Notes: a model not told the origin generated them from the sequence alone. A DNA stretch of 64,000 nt from an uncultured Chlamydiaceae bacterium (GCA_937884635.1 CALGBW010000051.1:8553-72552); one strand, 5' to 3'; positions 52,194 through 60,784 are shown, counted from the first letter of the stretch. A program made the numbers and translations.

Positions 52194-52218
52194 AAGTTCC
52201 TAGAGGGTTGGTCTGTTG

Positions 52219-52881
52219 TTATCTCTGAGCTAAAGCATCAGAGCCTGTAGAAAAATATTGCATAAGTGACCACTCCCCATCTTTATAAAATTTGCGTAAT
52301 TCCTGAAATAACGGGGAGGTATTCACTTCCTCGAGCTCTGTTTGCCGATTTTGTTGTAGCCTTCCTTTCAATTCAATAATACGCAAAAGGGTAAAGAACC
52401 GTAGATTAGGATGTGAGGAGCCTGTTGTTAAACGCAGCAGAGCTTGAGATTTTTCCAAGGCCTCGCGGTAATTTTGTTGTGCCTGAGCTTCGGTAATTTC
52501 TTTAAGTAGAGCATGCACTTGGGAAGGAGCCTGTGATCTCTGGCTATAAGCTAGACCAGCGTAATAAGCCCCTCGGAGAGGATCTTTATGCAAGTAGTAA
52601 CAAGAGGATAAGAACCCAGCAAAGGGCTTTGTAGCGGGGATCCCTACGTGATACGCCTTTTCTAATGTTGTTAGGATTTCTTTCGAGGGAAGGCGCCCTT
52701 GCTGTGCTGCTGCCTCTGCTGTTTGTGAGAGCAGGAGGATACTACGCAGGCGATCTTGTTTATTTTGTCTTAGGTTCCATACGATTTTCCCAGATAGGAA
52801 AACAGCAAGGGCGAGTAAAAAAGCTAAAAGTAAGGAAGAGTAGGAAAATCTTTTATGAAAAGTAAAACCAGATTGCTGCAT
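52219..52881 (-). CDS. Membrane-anchored helical repeat protein of unknown function
   Basis: 220 residues from the ATG at 52881. One N-terminal membrane segment (SSLLLAFLLALAVFLSG) follows a short basic start. The rest is helical with TPR-like pairs (EILTTLEKAYHVGI, YYAGLAYSQRSQAPS, QQNYREALEKSQALLR). It is expected to face the periplasm. First of the three minus-strand genes between sufS and the Cys-rich gene. I do not recognise a family. Confidence 0.7.
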   Translation of the reverse strand: MQQSGFTFHKRFSYSSLLLAFLLALAVFLSGKIVWNLRQNKQDRLRSILLLSQTAEAAAQQGRLPSKEILTTLEKAYHVGIPATKPFAGFLSSCYYLHKDPLRGAYYAGLAYSQRSQAPSQVHALLKEITEAQAQQNYREALEKSQALLRLTTGSSHPNLRFFTLLRIIELKGRLQQNRQTELEEVNTSPLFQELRKFYKDGEWSLMQYFSTGSDALAQR

Positions 52882-53058
52882 AGCCACTGTTGTTAAAAGT
52901 CTACAGATTCCAAATCAAGAGTGTCTTGTTTACATGTTACCTTACCTCTTGTTGTCAATCTCGGCAATAAAAACTCCAGGAACTAAGGTAGGAATAGCAA
53001 GGATGACACCAGCCTTTTATGTTACATGTTTTTGAAAAAACATTTTCTTATTAGGTCA

Positions 53059-53854
53059 TTAAGTACACGGACTTGAAGGGGAAGAATCCAAGGAGCGGGA
53101 GTCTGAAGGACAAGATGTCAGGTTAGTACACAAGCTGTTGATAGAGGAACAGCTAGTAGAGAAGTCACTACTGAGAGAACAGCAGTCTTCATCAGAGGAG
53201 GATCCTGCACATACTTGATTAAAGGCAGAGCAGATCTTAATAATGAGAGAACTCATAACACTAGGATCGGTGCAATGTCTATCCAAGAGAGACATTGAGA
53301 GCAGTGTAGCTGTACATGCGCTATTTAAGCTAGTAGTAGAGGCTGTACAATTGAAGCACTCTTGTAGATACTGGACATTTTTAGATTGTTGAATACATTC
53401 TGCTTTTAAGGCTTCCTTTAATGCATGATACCCTTGGGCACAGAGGTCTTCTAGATCACAGGACTTGCGCTGTAAAGCTAAGGCAACAGCAACTACACCG
53501 AATTTTTTCTCAAGTTGTTTTAGGATATAGACTAATCCCCTGCTGCTGACTGGGTGCGTTCCGGGGCAGCAACCATAGAAACAGCTGAGTAGATTACGCA
53601 TCCATTTGGGGCAATGGCCTATGCATCCGGGGGTTTCTTTTTTTTATGGAACAGACTGCATTAGACCAGTTTCCAGTAGACAGGACACTCCGCACCTGCT
53701 CTGTAGCTTGAATTAATGAGCGCGCTGTGTCCTGAGGAGTCTGTACGGTAGTTTGGCAGCCTCTTGCTAGATATGAACAGCTACCAAAGCAATCTGCAGT
53801 GCAGATGGGTAAACAGGGATTATAGCCACAACCATTTCCATTTGGACAGCACAT
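53059..53854 (-). pseudogene. Cys-rich protein gene split at an A8 run (frameshift or phase-variable)
   Basis: Frame 1 runs from ATG 53854 (preceded by AGGAG) to 53594: MCCPNGNGCGYNPCLPICT, CFGSCSYLARGC and so on. Frame 2 is open to 53059 and contains the C-terminal 180 residues MRNLLSCFYGCCPG onward, ending in a Cys/Ser-rich tail. Between them, at 53638-53645, is an A8 run on the coding strand. With A7 the frames join as CSIKKETPGCIGHCPKWMRN, which continues the Cys-rich pattern and gives one protein of about 265 residues with over 25 cysteines. Either the gene is broken, switches by slippage, or frameshifts during translation. Confidence 0.72.
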
Positions 53855-54009
53855 AACATCGCTCCTATTCAATCTATGTTTTTATGTAAGGAGAGCTTCT
53901 CTCCTTATGTTAGGAGCTATTTTATGAATGCCCAGGAAAGAGGGTGCGCGGTCTTAGGGAAAGGAGAAGGATTCTGGGCTTAGCTGAAAACCCCCTAAAA
54001 TTGTCCAAG

Positions 54010-54037
54010 ATATTATTTTTTTTTTTTTTGCTTTCAA
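54010..54037 (-). promoter_or_regulatory. A-tract promoter of the Cys-rich gene
   Basis: Minus strand: TTGAAA (54032-54037), GC plus 14 A, then TAATAT (54010-54015), spacing 16. It is the same design as the island promoters with a different -35 hexamer. It lies about 155 bases before the ATG at 53854. Loss or gain of A would change spacing. Confidence 0.7.
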
Positions 54038-54062
54038 GGGTTGTTTTCAAAAGTGTCGTGGG

Positions 54063-54130
54063 GTGTAGGCGAGCCATGATGGCTATTCTATGCCTAAAGC
54101 CCACAAATCTTTAGTTTGTGGGTAGTTTAC
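54063..54130 (+). mobile_element. Possible IS200/IS605-type right-end / TnpB guide-RNA remnant
   Basis: Order: nested stem TAGGC [AGCCAT/ATGGCT] GCCTA, then CCCACAAA-TCTTTAG-TTTGTGGG (54100-54122), then TAGTTTAC (54123-54130). A final hairpin followed by TAGTTCAC/TAGTTTAC is what I recall for the right ends of many IS200/IS605 elements and the 3' part of their omega RNAs. No TnpA or TnpB reading frame is near. The second copy is at 62112-62253. Confidence 0.5.
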
Positions 54131-54238
54131 GCCTCAGGCGAAAGACCTAGTAGATTTCTGAGACGAAACATGATAAAAGTGGGTCTGGGTAGAGGAATTT
54201 TCTCTATTTCAAGCTTACCTAGAATTGGGTAGGGGAGT

Positions 54239-55069
54239 ATGTCAACATGGTCATCAGAGGGTAAAGTGGAAGCTATTAAAGATTCGATTATAGAAGTAGA
54301 CATTCACAGTATTAAGGTCAGTCCTTTTCAACCGCGACGTGTATTTTCCGAAGCGGATCTTGCTGAGCTTGTTGCCTCTTTTCAGTCTGTGGGGTTAATA
54401 CACCCTCCTGTTGTACGTGAGATTCGTTCTGGGGATAAGGTGTTGTATTATGAGTTGATAGCTGGAGAGCGTCGTTGGAGAGCTTTACAGCTAGCAGGGT
54501 ATACAACGATTCCCGTTGTTTTGAAACAAGAGTTTTCTGATGATGTAGCGGCAGAGGCAACGTTAATAGAAAACATACAGAGAGTGAATCTCAATCCTTT
54601 GGAAATGGCAGAAGCCTTTAAGAAGTTGATTACGGTATTTGGCCTAACACAGGATAAGGTTGCCTTGCGTGTTGGAAAGAAACGCTCTACAGTTGCAAAC
54701 TACTTACGCCTACTTTCTTTATCAGACTCTATTCGTAAGAGCATTTGTGATGGGGATGTTTCTTTAGGTCATGCTAAGGTGATTTTGTCATTAGAGGATG
54801 TGAAATTACGTGAGATTCTCAGTGAGAAAATTGTTTCCCAGAAGCTTGCTGTTCGAGAAGCTGAATTAGAAGCGAAAAAGCTATTAGCAAAAACGCAGAG
54901 CACTTCTAAGCAAGCAGAGACATCAGAAAAACGGGAACTACAGGAGAAACTCGCCGCTGCATCAGGAAGTGCAGTTACTGTGAAATCCCAAGGAGAGCGT
55001 TTTTCCGTATCCTTCACCGTACAAGGGGAAGAAGCTCTGCAGCAGTTGGAAAGCTGGCTTTTGCGTTAA
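54239..55069 (+). CDS. parB: Chromosome partitioning protein ParB
   Basis: 276 residues. The N-terminal ParB/CTPase motifs are present: VSPFQPRRVFSEADLAELV, IAGERRWRALQLAG, EATLIENIQRVNLNPLEMAEA. A helix-turn-helix (TQDKVALRVGKKRSTVANYL) follows. The C-terminal dimerisation part is Lys/Ala-rich and then compact. ATG at 54239 has GGGGAG just before it. CT688 position; convergent with dppF. Confidence 0.96.
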   Translation: MSTWSSEGKVEAIKDSIIEVDIHSIKVSPFQPRRVFSEADLAELVASFQSVGLIHPPVVREIRSGDKVLYYELIAGERRWRALQLAGYTTIPVVLKQEFSDDVAAEATLIENIQRVNLNPLEMAEAFKKLITVFGLTQDKVALRVGKKRSTVANYLRLLSLSDSIRKSICDGDVSLGHAKVILSLEDVKLREILSEKIVSQKLAVREAELEAKKLLAKTQSTSKQAETSEKRELQEKLAAASGSAVTVKSQGERFSVSFTVQGEEALQQLESWLLR

Positions 55070-55081
55070 GCCTGACGATCG

Positions 55082-55897
55082 TTACGAAGAACGTTTTTTC
55101 GGCATATCAGGAAGCTGGGAGCCCAGAAGCATTTTTGTATACTCATGTTGAGGAGAACGAAAGATATCTTCTGTGGCACCAGCTTCTACTATTTGACCCT
55201 GGTTCATGATCAGCAGTTCTGAGCAGAAAGACCGCACAACAGGCAGGTCATGGGAGATGAACAGGTAGCTGAGATTGAGCTTCTGTTGTACCTCTGCTAA
55301 CATGTTTAAGATTTGTGCTTGCATAGAAAGATCGAGAGAGGAGGTCACCTCATCACAAATGACTAGCTTAGGAGCTCCTAATAAAGCTCGTGCTATGGAA
55401 ACGCGTTGCTGTTGTCCTCCGGACAGTTGGTGTGGATAGTGGTAAAAGAAGTCGGAAGAGAGGCCGACTAGCTCTAACGACTGCGCAACTGTTGCTGCGA
55501 GCTGTTGTTTAGGGACAAGTCGATGATATAGGAGCGAATGCCCTAGAGAATCAAATACTGTTTTCCGTGGATTTAGAGAGGCTTGGGGGTTTTGGAAAAC
55601 CATACGAACAAAAGAACTGAGTAAAGGAGCGCTTTGCTTTGCTCGTAGGGGAATCGGAGTTTGATTAACAGTTAGACTTCCCGACGTAAATGAGAGCAAT
55701 CCAGCTAATCCTAAAGCAAGAGTTGTTTTCCCTGATCCTGATTCTCCTATCAAGCCAATGATCTTCCCGGCAGGGAGGGAGAAAGACACTTGATCAACAG
55801 CTTTGATCGCAATTTGCTTTTTCTGAAACCATAAACCACGTCGATAATAGTATTTACAGAGCTGGCTAGCTTGTACTAAGGGAGTTTCGTTATTCAT
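55082..55897 (-). CDS. dppF: Peptide ABC transporter ATPase DppF
   Basis: 271 residues. Walker A IGESGSGKTTLALGLAGL, signature QLSGGQQQRVSIARALL, Walker B LVICDEVTSSLDLS, H loop FISHDLP. Typical second ATPase of an Opp/Dpp importer. Overlaps dppD by 8 bases. CT689 position; the permease genes are elsewhere, as in other chlamydiae. Confidence 0.95.
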   Translation of the reverse strand: MNNETPLVQASQLCKYYYRRGLWFQKKQIAIKAVDQVSFSLPAGKIIGLIGESGSGKTTLALGLAGLLSFTSGSLTVNQTPIPLRAKQSAPLLSSFVRMVFQNPQASLNPRKTVFDSLGHSLLYHRLVPKQQLAATVAQSLELVGLSSDFFYHYPHQLSGGQQQRVSIARALLGAPKLVICDEVTSSLDLSMQAQILNMLAEVQQKLNLSYLFISHDLPVVRSFCSELLIMNQGQIVEAGATEDIFRSPQHEYTKMLLGSQLPDMPKKRSS

Positions 55898-56855
55898 AAA
55901 GCCAGCACCTCACCTGATGGTCGGATTCTAATTTTGTTTCTGGAGGAACTGCAGAACTGCATTTATGGTATGCCTTCTTGCAGCGTGGATGATAAGGACA
56001 TCCTGCAGGCATTTGCTTGAAGTGAGGAGGTTGACCAGGAATAGGAGCGAATGCCGTTTGTTTAGTTTGCGAGGGACGAGAGATCAGAAGATCCTTAGTA
56101 TAGGGATGAGCAGGGCGGTGGAAGATTTCTTCTACAGGAGCATACTCTGCCATCGAGCCTGCATAGACAACAAAAACATCATCAGCCATCTCTGCAACGA
56201 CACCCATATCATGGGTGATCATCAAAAGGCTCATTCCTGTTTTCTTTTGTAAGCGTTGTAGCAGTTGAAGAATCTGATATTGCACGGAGACATCTAAGGC
56301 TGTTGTCGGCTCATCAGCAATCAAAATCTCGGGAGAAGAGAGCAAAGCCATGGCAATAGAGGCCCTTTGTAGCATGCCTCCTGATAGTTCATGAGGATAG
56401 AGCTTAAGACAGCGCTCAGGATCAGGAAATCCCGTTTCTTCTAAGGATTGCAGCATGAGTTCTTTACTTTTCTTGGGAGAGAGCTGCAAATGCGCGTCGA
56501 TGAGCTCTTGGAACTGTTGTTCAATTGTGAAAACAGGATTTAATGATGTTTGAGGATTCTGAAAGATCATAGAGATCTTGGTTCCACAAATGCGAGACAA
56601 TGTAGATGCTGGTGCAGAGAGAAGGTCTTCATCATGAAAAAGGGCCTGTCCTGTAACAGAAAAAGAAGGTGGCGGCAGAAGATGCATTAATGCTTGTGCT
56701 GTGAGGGATTTCCCAGATCCCGATTCTCCAATAATCGCAAGAGTCCTCCCAGGGTACATATCAAACGATAACGAAGATACAATAGGGTAGTGTTTACGAT
56801 GCTGAAGAAGGCTAACGGATAAATCCCTTACCTGTAAAATAGGTTGTCTTTCCAT
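55890..56855 (-). CDS. dppD: Peptide ABC transporter ATPase DppD
   Basis: 321 residues. Walker A IGESGSGKSLTAQALMHLL, signature ELSGGMLQRASIAMALL, Walker B ILIADEPTTALDVS. The C-terminal oligopeptide transporter extension has the Cys pattern CPYHPRCKKAYHKC, which in some relatives binds an Fe-S cluster. First of the two ATPase genes. CT690 position. Confidence 0.95.
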   Translation of the reverse strand: MERQPILQVRDLSVSLLQHRKHYPIVSSLSFDMYPGRTLAIIGESGSGKSLTAQALMHLLPPPSFSVTGQALFHDEDLLSAPASTLSRICGTKISMIFQNPQTSLNPVFTIEQQFQELIDAHLQLSPKKSKELMLQSLEETGFPDPERCLKLYPHELSGGMLQRASIAMALLSSPEILIADEPTTALDVSVQYQILQLLQRLQKKTGMSLLMITHDMGVVAEMADDVFVVYAGSMAEYAPVEEIFHRPAHPYTKDLLISRPSQTKQTAFAPIPGQPPHFKQMPAGCPYHPRCKKAYHKCSSAVPPETKLESDHQVRCWLYE

Positions 56856-57379
56856 ACCTATCGAGAGAGAGGTTTAAAACATGCCGACCGGCGTGAGACG
56901 GGATTTTAAAAGATACTTGTCTTAAAAGCAATTGTCTTATGTGTATGAGTTCATACAACTTCTGTACAAATGGTTGTTTCTTCTGGGGGTCTCAAGTGTT
57001 CGCAATTACCGTAATAGTATTACCAAACGTTTTGAGATAGGTGTTTTCAAAGCATGTTTTTTTTCTGTAATAAAAGCAGTCTCTAGAGTTCTTTCTCGTT
57101 GAGAATTCTAATTTTTTTGTCGGCTTATTTTGGGCATTTCTTTGTTTGTTTTTGCACATTTTCGCATAAGAAAGTTCTTTCGCGTTCATGTTACAAATAG
57201 GCCTTACAAACTATTTTGAGGGCTTTCAGCGTCTATCCATATTATTCAAAATTATAACGAATAGAGGTCTAAATAATAAAGAAAACACGAAATGAAACTA
57301 AGTTATAACTTTTTCTTTCAGCTTCACAATTAGTTTTTTTTGCTAAAAAAGCCCTACAAAATGAACAAAAGGCCTAATT
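56856..57379. other. 524-bp intergenic region between dppD and the small-gene block
   Basis: Divergent promoter region, A+T-rich. It should include the dppDF promoter on the minus strand and that of the 57380 gene on the plus strand. A T8 run lies near 57332-57340. A 65-codon minus-strand frame at 56992-57189 is compositionally biased and not credible. No gene seen. Confidence 0.45.
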
Positions 57380-57676
57380 ATGAATCCTGTTGGTAATAAA
57401 GGTTGTGGTGAAACTGGTTGTTTAGGGTATTGCGTCCTTACCGAACCAGGAGGTAAGACAGGTGAAAAAGTTTGCAGATGCTGTAGGGCTACATTTCATA
57501 CACCATCTCGCGCCGTAGTGAAATTTCCTGAGAATGGACAACCTTTGTGTTGTGGAACCCCTGGCCAGCTTAATTTGAGAGTTCTAGAACCTAGGAATGA
57601 AGGTCGCGTGTCGATTTTAGGATTAGCTCTTTTATGCTTAGCATTAGCAATGCCGTGTATGATCCATCATCACTAA
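57380..57676 (+). CDS. Small Cys-rich protein with C-terminal hydrophobic segment
   Basis: 98 residues starting MNPVGNKGCGETGCLGYCVL, then VCRCCRATFHTP and LCCGTPGQ; ten cysteines. The C-terminus VSILGLALLCLALAMPCM is hydrophobic and ends IHHH, so it may be tail-anchored. The N-P-x-G-N start and C-x-C-C-x-x-x-F phrase also occur, twice over, in the gene at 58721. AAAAGG precedes the ATG. A 12-bp terminator stem follows at 57781. No known family recognised. Confidence 0.65.
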   Translation: MNPVGNKGCGETGCLGYCVLTEPGGKTGEKVCRCCRATFHTPSRAVVKFPENGQPLCCGTPGQLNLRVLEPRNEGRVSILGLALLCLALAMPCMIHHH

Positions 57677-57780
57677 CCGTTCTTTCACAGAAAGGATTTT
57701 GAATAAGGTTTCATACAGCTCGGTGTTCTTAATCCTTTTTGCGGAGGTTTTATACCGTGCATAAAGTATAACTACCATCT

Positions 57781-57818
57781 GCCCTATACTTCTAATATCT
57801 TGAAGTATAGGGCTTTCT
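57781..57818 (+). terminator. Terminator after the 57380 gene
   Basis: Perfect 12-bp stem GCCCTATACTTC (57781-57792) / GAAGTATAGGGC (57802-57813), 9-base loop, followed by TTTCTGTTGTTCT. The stem is strong; the T run is interrupted. Confidence 0.7.
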
Positions 57819-58052
57819 GTTGTTCTTGATTTCAACTGTATTGTATTTGCTTCTCCTCGCTTATATGTAGGATAGAGAATAACTAAGTACATTCCCTTTT
57901 ACACAATCCTCATCGTATTGTCATCTCAATGTATCGGCCTTTGCATGTCGTACAAGAGTGTGTAATAAAATTTTTCATTTATATTGTTGTAAAAAAATAG
58001 TTTACGATACATGCTGCCTCGACTTTTTAATTAAAAACACGTTGAGGTGCAT

Positions 58053-58409
58053 ATGTCAGCTATTTCTGGTTCTGGTGGTGGAAGTCAAGCTCCCTACGGT
58101 AGTGGAGGCTCTAACAATAACCCTACCCCCTCACCCCTTTCTCCTGAAGAAGAGAAAAAATGTAAGGCAGTAGCCAAGGCTGCTGCAACTGCTTTGCAAA
58201 ATGCTTTAGGAATGTGCCCTTCATGCGGAAATCCTTCAGACAAATGTCCTTACAACAAGCCAGGAGAAGGAATAAACCCGGAAAATCCAGAACAGTGGGG
58301 GACAGTTTATGAGGGACTGAGAAAAGAATGGGAGGACATGGTCAAACAGCAAACGCAAGGCAGTGGTAGCGGGGACGGAGACAGTAGTTCTAGCGGGTCA
58401 AACGTCTAA
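58053..58409 (+). CDS. Small Gly/Ser-rich protein with CxxC motifs
   Basis: 118 residues from the ATG at 58053, with GAGG 5 bases upstream; the upstream GTG at 58047 overlaps that site. N-terminus MSAISGSGGGSQAPYGSGG and the tail are Gly/Ser-rich. The middle is a helix (EEEKKCKAVAKAAATALQNA) followed by MCPSCGNPSDKCPY, which could bind zinc or form disulfides. The Gly/Ser-rich N-terminus would suit a T3S substrate. Unknown family. Confidence 0.65.
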   Translation: MSAISGSGGGSQAPYGSGGSNNNPTPSPLSPEEEKKCKAVAKAAATALQNALGMCPSCGNPSDKCPYNKPGEGINPENPEQWGTVYEGLRKEWEDMVKQQTQGSGSGDGDSSSSGSNV

Positions 58410-58439
58410 TACTGAACAACGTGAATAACAGTATATGTT

Positions 58440-58470
58440 CACTGTCTTTCCTAGAATCAGGAAGACAGTG
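58440..58470. terminator. Inverted repeat after the 58053 gene
   Basis: Arms CACTGTCTTTCCT and AGGAAGACAGTG, 12 bp with one bulge, loop AGAATC. Lacks a T run on either side. Confidence 0.5.
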
Positions 58471-58583
58471 GGCGTATCAATAGTCGGATGCAAGGTTTCA
58501 AAACAAGGCAAGAGGCTTTAAATGGTATCTTGCTATCAGGCTGTCTAGGATAGGAATGGATCCTGAAACAAGTCGTGTAATCT

Positions 58584-58619
58584 TGAATAGGAAGTGATAG
58601 AGCTTCCTATTCAGTTTTT
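58584..58619 (+). terminator. Rho-independent terminator
   Basis: Stem TGAATAGGAAG (58584-58594) / CTTCCTATTCA (58603-58613), 8-base loop, followed by GTTTTT. It may be the true terminator of the 58053 gene; the 58410-58720 gap has no gene. Confidence 0.75.
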
Positions 58620-58720
58620 CTGATCTATTCTATACAACTCTCTGAGTACATGCAGTCACTCCTTTATACTGCGTGAATCCTTAGGTTAGATCTCTAGGGA
58701 CGCTATTGGGGAAGGGCTTT

Positions 58721-59104
58721 TTACTTCTTGGGATCTTTAGAAGTGTCGGTTGGCTGGTGATGTTGTGGATTAAATATACCACCACAGCATAGGCAAGTTT
58801 TCTTTACTGTTAACCACCTGTCATCGTTGAGAGGCCCATAGTTAGTAACACACAGTCCTAAGGAAGGTCTTTCTTCGCTACTTGGGTTACTCCCAGATGG
58901 ATTGGTATTTTCTGGGGTGGTTTTTTGTTGTTGGGCTTGTTTATCCAATACACCGCTACACTGCTTATGAACTTTTCTTTGTGTTTTTAGCCATTCATCA
59001 TCATTCAGGTGTCCGTAGTCAGTAACACACCATGGTACGCTCTCTTTCTCTTTGTAATTTGGGTTATTTCCTGTTGGATTCATATGTTGCTCGATGGTTT
59101 GCAA
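58721..59104 (-). CDS. Small protein with an internal tandem duplication (NPxGN / CVT-YG / CxxxF units)
   Basis: 127 residues, or 120 from the second ATG (MNPTGNNPNYKEKESVPWC). Two repeats of about 50 residues: NPTGN...WCVTDYGHLNDDEWL and NPSGS...LCVTNYGPLNDDRWL followed by CLCCGGIFNPQ. The Cys cluster of the second repeat resembles CRCCRATFHTP in the 57380 protein on the other strand, so the two genes share an origin. The second ATG fits the shared M-N-P start. Unknown function. Confidence 0.65.
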   Translation of the reverse strand: MQTIEQHMNPTGNNPNYKEKESVPWCVTDYGHLNDDEWLKTQRKVHKQCSGVLDKQAQQQKTTPENTNPSGSNPSSEERPSLGLCVTNYGPLNDDRWLTVKKTCLCCGGIFNPQHHQPTDTSKDPKK

Positions 59105-59277
59105 CTCTTAGTGGATCTGAATTTATTAAAAAAGCATCTTAAATATATGTGCGAATCCATTTTTTCTATGGAATAAGATGTGTATTTCTTTTTGCAATAA
59201 TGCAAAAAACGCATTCAGATCATGTTGTGAAGTCGATTATTTTCGTGTAGATCCATAGTTGATTTTATGTCTTTGCT

Positions 59278-59318
59278 TAAGAGGTTTTGATGTAAAGTTT
59301 AGACATCAAAACCCCTTA
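59278..59318 (-). terminator. Terminator-like stem after the 59367 gene
   Basis: Arms TAAGAGGTTTTGATGT and ACATCAAAACCCCTTA, 15 of 16 paired, 9-base loop. No long T run follows on the minus strand. The 59105-59366 gap holds no gene otherwise. Confidence 0.6.
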
Positions 59319-59366
59319 TGCTGTTTCTCTTAAACTCCTAACGGTAGGTTGTTTATAGATCTAGTG

Positions 59367-59735
59367 TTAACTGGAAGAGCTAGACGTATTGTTGTTGCCG
59401 TTTCCTTGGCCGAAAATTCCGTTTGTGGCTTGTGTTACTTTATCACTTGTATTTTTTGCCCCATCAGTTTCATCTGTTCCAGATGCTGTATATAGATTCA
59501 GTCCTGCAAGTAGGGTAGGATCCGGAGTGGGGGTAGGAGTAGGTCTGGGGGTGGTAGGTGAGTTGTTCTCAGTAGGGAAGTAACCGGGGGCTCCAAAGGC
59601 TGGTCCCCAACATGACGATGTAGGTGCAGAGGGAGTGGGTTTGGGTTTAGGAGTAGGAGTGCTGGATGATGAGTTGCTCTCCGTAGGAAAATATCCGCCG
59701 TCAGTACCGAAAATAGGACCCCAACCTGAAGACAT
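59367..59735 (-). CDS. Pro/Thr-rich protein with duplicated WGP-FG-GYFPTE unit
   Basis: 122 residues. Two tandem units: SSGWGPIFGTDGGYFPTES and SSCWGPAFGAPGYFPTENN, each followed by a Pro/Thr run (TPTPKPKPTP, then TPRPTPTPTPDP). A helical, Asn/Ser-rich tail follows. AGGAGTGAGAT lies just before the ATG at 59735. No hydrophobic segment. The Ser-rich N-terminus could be a T3S signal. No known family recognised. Confidence 0.65.
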   Translation of the reverse strand: MSSGWGPIFGTDGGYFPTESNSSSSTPTPKPKPTPSAPTSSCWGPAFGAPGYFPTENNSPTTPRPTPTPTPDPTLLAGLNLYTASGTDETDGAKNTSDKVTQATNGIFGQGNGNNNTSSSSS

Positions 59736-59882
59736 ATCTCACTCCTTGTGTATTGTTTTTTAGACACTCGGTTGGTGACGATAATTGTGTTATAAAATTT
59801 TTTCTATATAAATTTTCTGGCTGAGGAGTAGTTGTCAGCGGGATAGGGCGTAACTTGTGGTGAGTGTTTTCAGGGGTGCTTG

Positions 59883-60017
59883 ATGGGGCTTGGTCTAAAA
59901 AGTTGGAATCATTTCATTGCGGGTGCTAGAGTAGAAAAAGCTCTGTCTTATGAAGGCATAGAAGGAACTGACATTTTGGGTAGGGATTATCCAAAGTGGT
60001 ATGTGCGGAGATGGTGA
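59883..60017 (+). CDS. Candidate small protein, 44 residues
   Basis: ATG at 59883, preceded by AGGGG with 6-base spacing. Product MGLGLKSWNHFIAGARVEKA, then LSYEGIEGTDILGRDYPKWY and VRRW. The composition is protein-like (five aromatic residues, mixed charge) and the frame is free of low complexity. It lies 90 bases upstream of the PhoU-like gene and could be its leader gene. No family recognised. Confidence 0.45.
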   Translation: MGLGLKSWNHFIAGARVEKALSYEGIEGTDILGRDYPKWYVRRW

Positions 60018-60106
60018 TAGCGCATCAGTAGATGATAGGTTATCGTTGACGCAATGCCCCAGTTATGGGAGAGATTCATAGGGATATCAATAAAGGTCTC
60101 TTGGTT

Positions 60107-60781
60107 ATGCAAACTCTGGCTCGTTTATTTGGGCAATCGCCCTTTGCTCCTTTGCAAGCTCACTTAGAGGTTGTTGCTTTTTGTGTTCGGCATCTGATTC
60201 CATTGTTTTCTGCTTTGCAGAATAAGAAATATGATGAGGTGCACGCGTTGGTGCAGGCGATTTCTGACAAGGAGTATCAGGCTGATTGCATCAAAAATGA
60301 CATGCGTAATCATTTGCCTATTGGGCTATTCATGCCCATATCTCGAGCTGCTATGTTAGAAATTATTTCTATACAGGACTGCATGGCAGATATTGCAGAG
60401 GATGTGGCGATTTTACTGACTGCACGTCCTTTGACGTTTTATCCAGAATTTGAATCGTTATTTTTATCTTTCCTACATAAGAATGTAGAAGCATTTGATC
60501 TCACTGTTACCGTGATTCAAGAGTTCAATAAACTTTTAGAGAGCTCTTTTGGTGGACGTCGTGCAGATAAAGTGCGTACAATCGTCAGTCGCGTCGCTAA
60601 GGCCGAGCATGCTTGTGATGTTTTACAGAGAGACTTAATGCAAGTTCTCTTTTCAGATGATTTTACGATTCCCGTGAAAGAGTTCTATCTGTGGTTGCAA
60701 GTTATTAAAAAGATATCAGGAATTTCAGATAGTGCTGAAAAGCTGGCTCATCGTATTAACATGACGTTGGAAGAAAAGTAG
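60107..60781 (+). CDS. PhoU-like / DUF47 phosphate transport accessory protein
   Basis: 224 residues from the ATG at 60107 (MQTLARLFGQSPFAPLQAHL), preferred to the ATG at 60065 because AAAGG precedes it and none precedes the other. All-helical DUF47 pattern: VQAISDKEYQADCIKNDMRN, DCMADIAEDVAILLTARPL, VAKAEHACDVLQRDLM. Such proteins sit beside Pit transporters and are thought to control them. It ends 3 bases before pit. CT691 position. Confidence 0.9.
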   Translation: MQTLARLFGQSPFAPLQAHLEVVAFCVRHLIPLFSALQNKKYDEVHALVQAISDKEYQADCIKNDMRNHLPIGLFMPISRAAMLEIISIQDCMADIAEDVAILLTARPLTFYPEFESLFLSFLHKNVEAFDLTVTVIQEFNKLLESSFGGRRADKVRTIVSRVAKAEHACDVLQRDLMQVLFSDDFTIPVKEFYLWLQVIKKISGISDSAEKLAHRINMTLEEK

Positions 60782-60784
60782 TTC

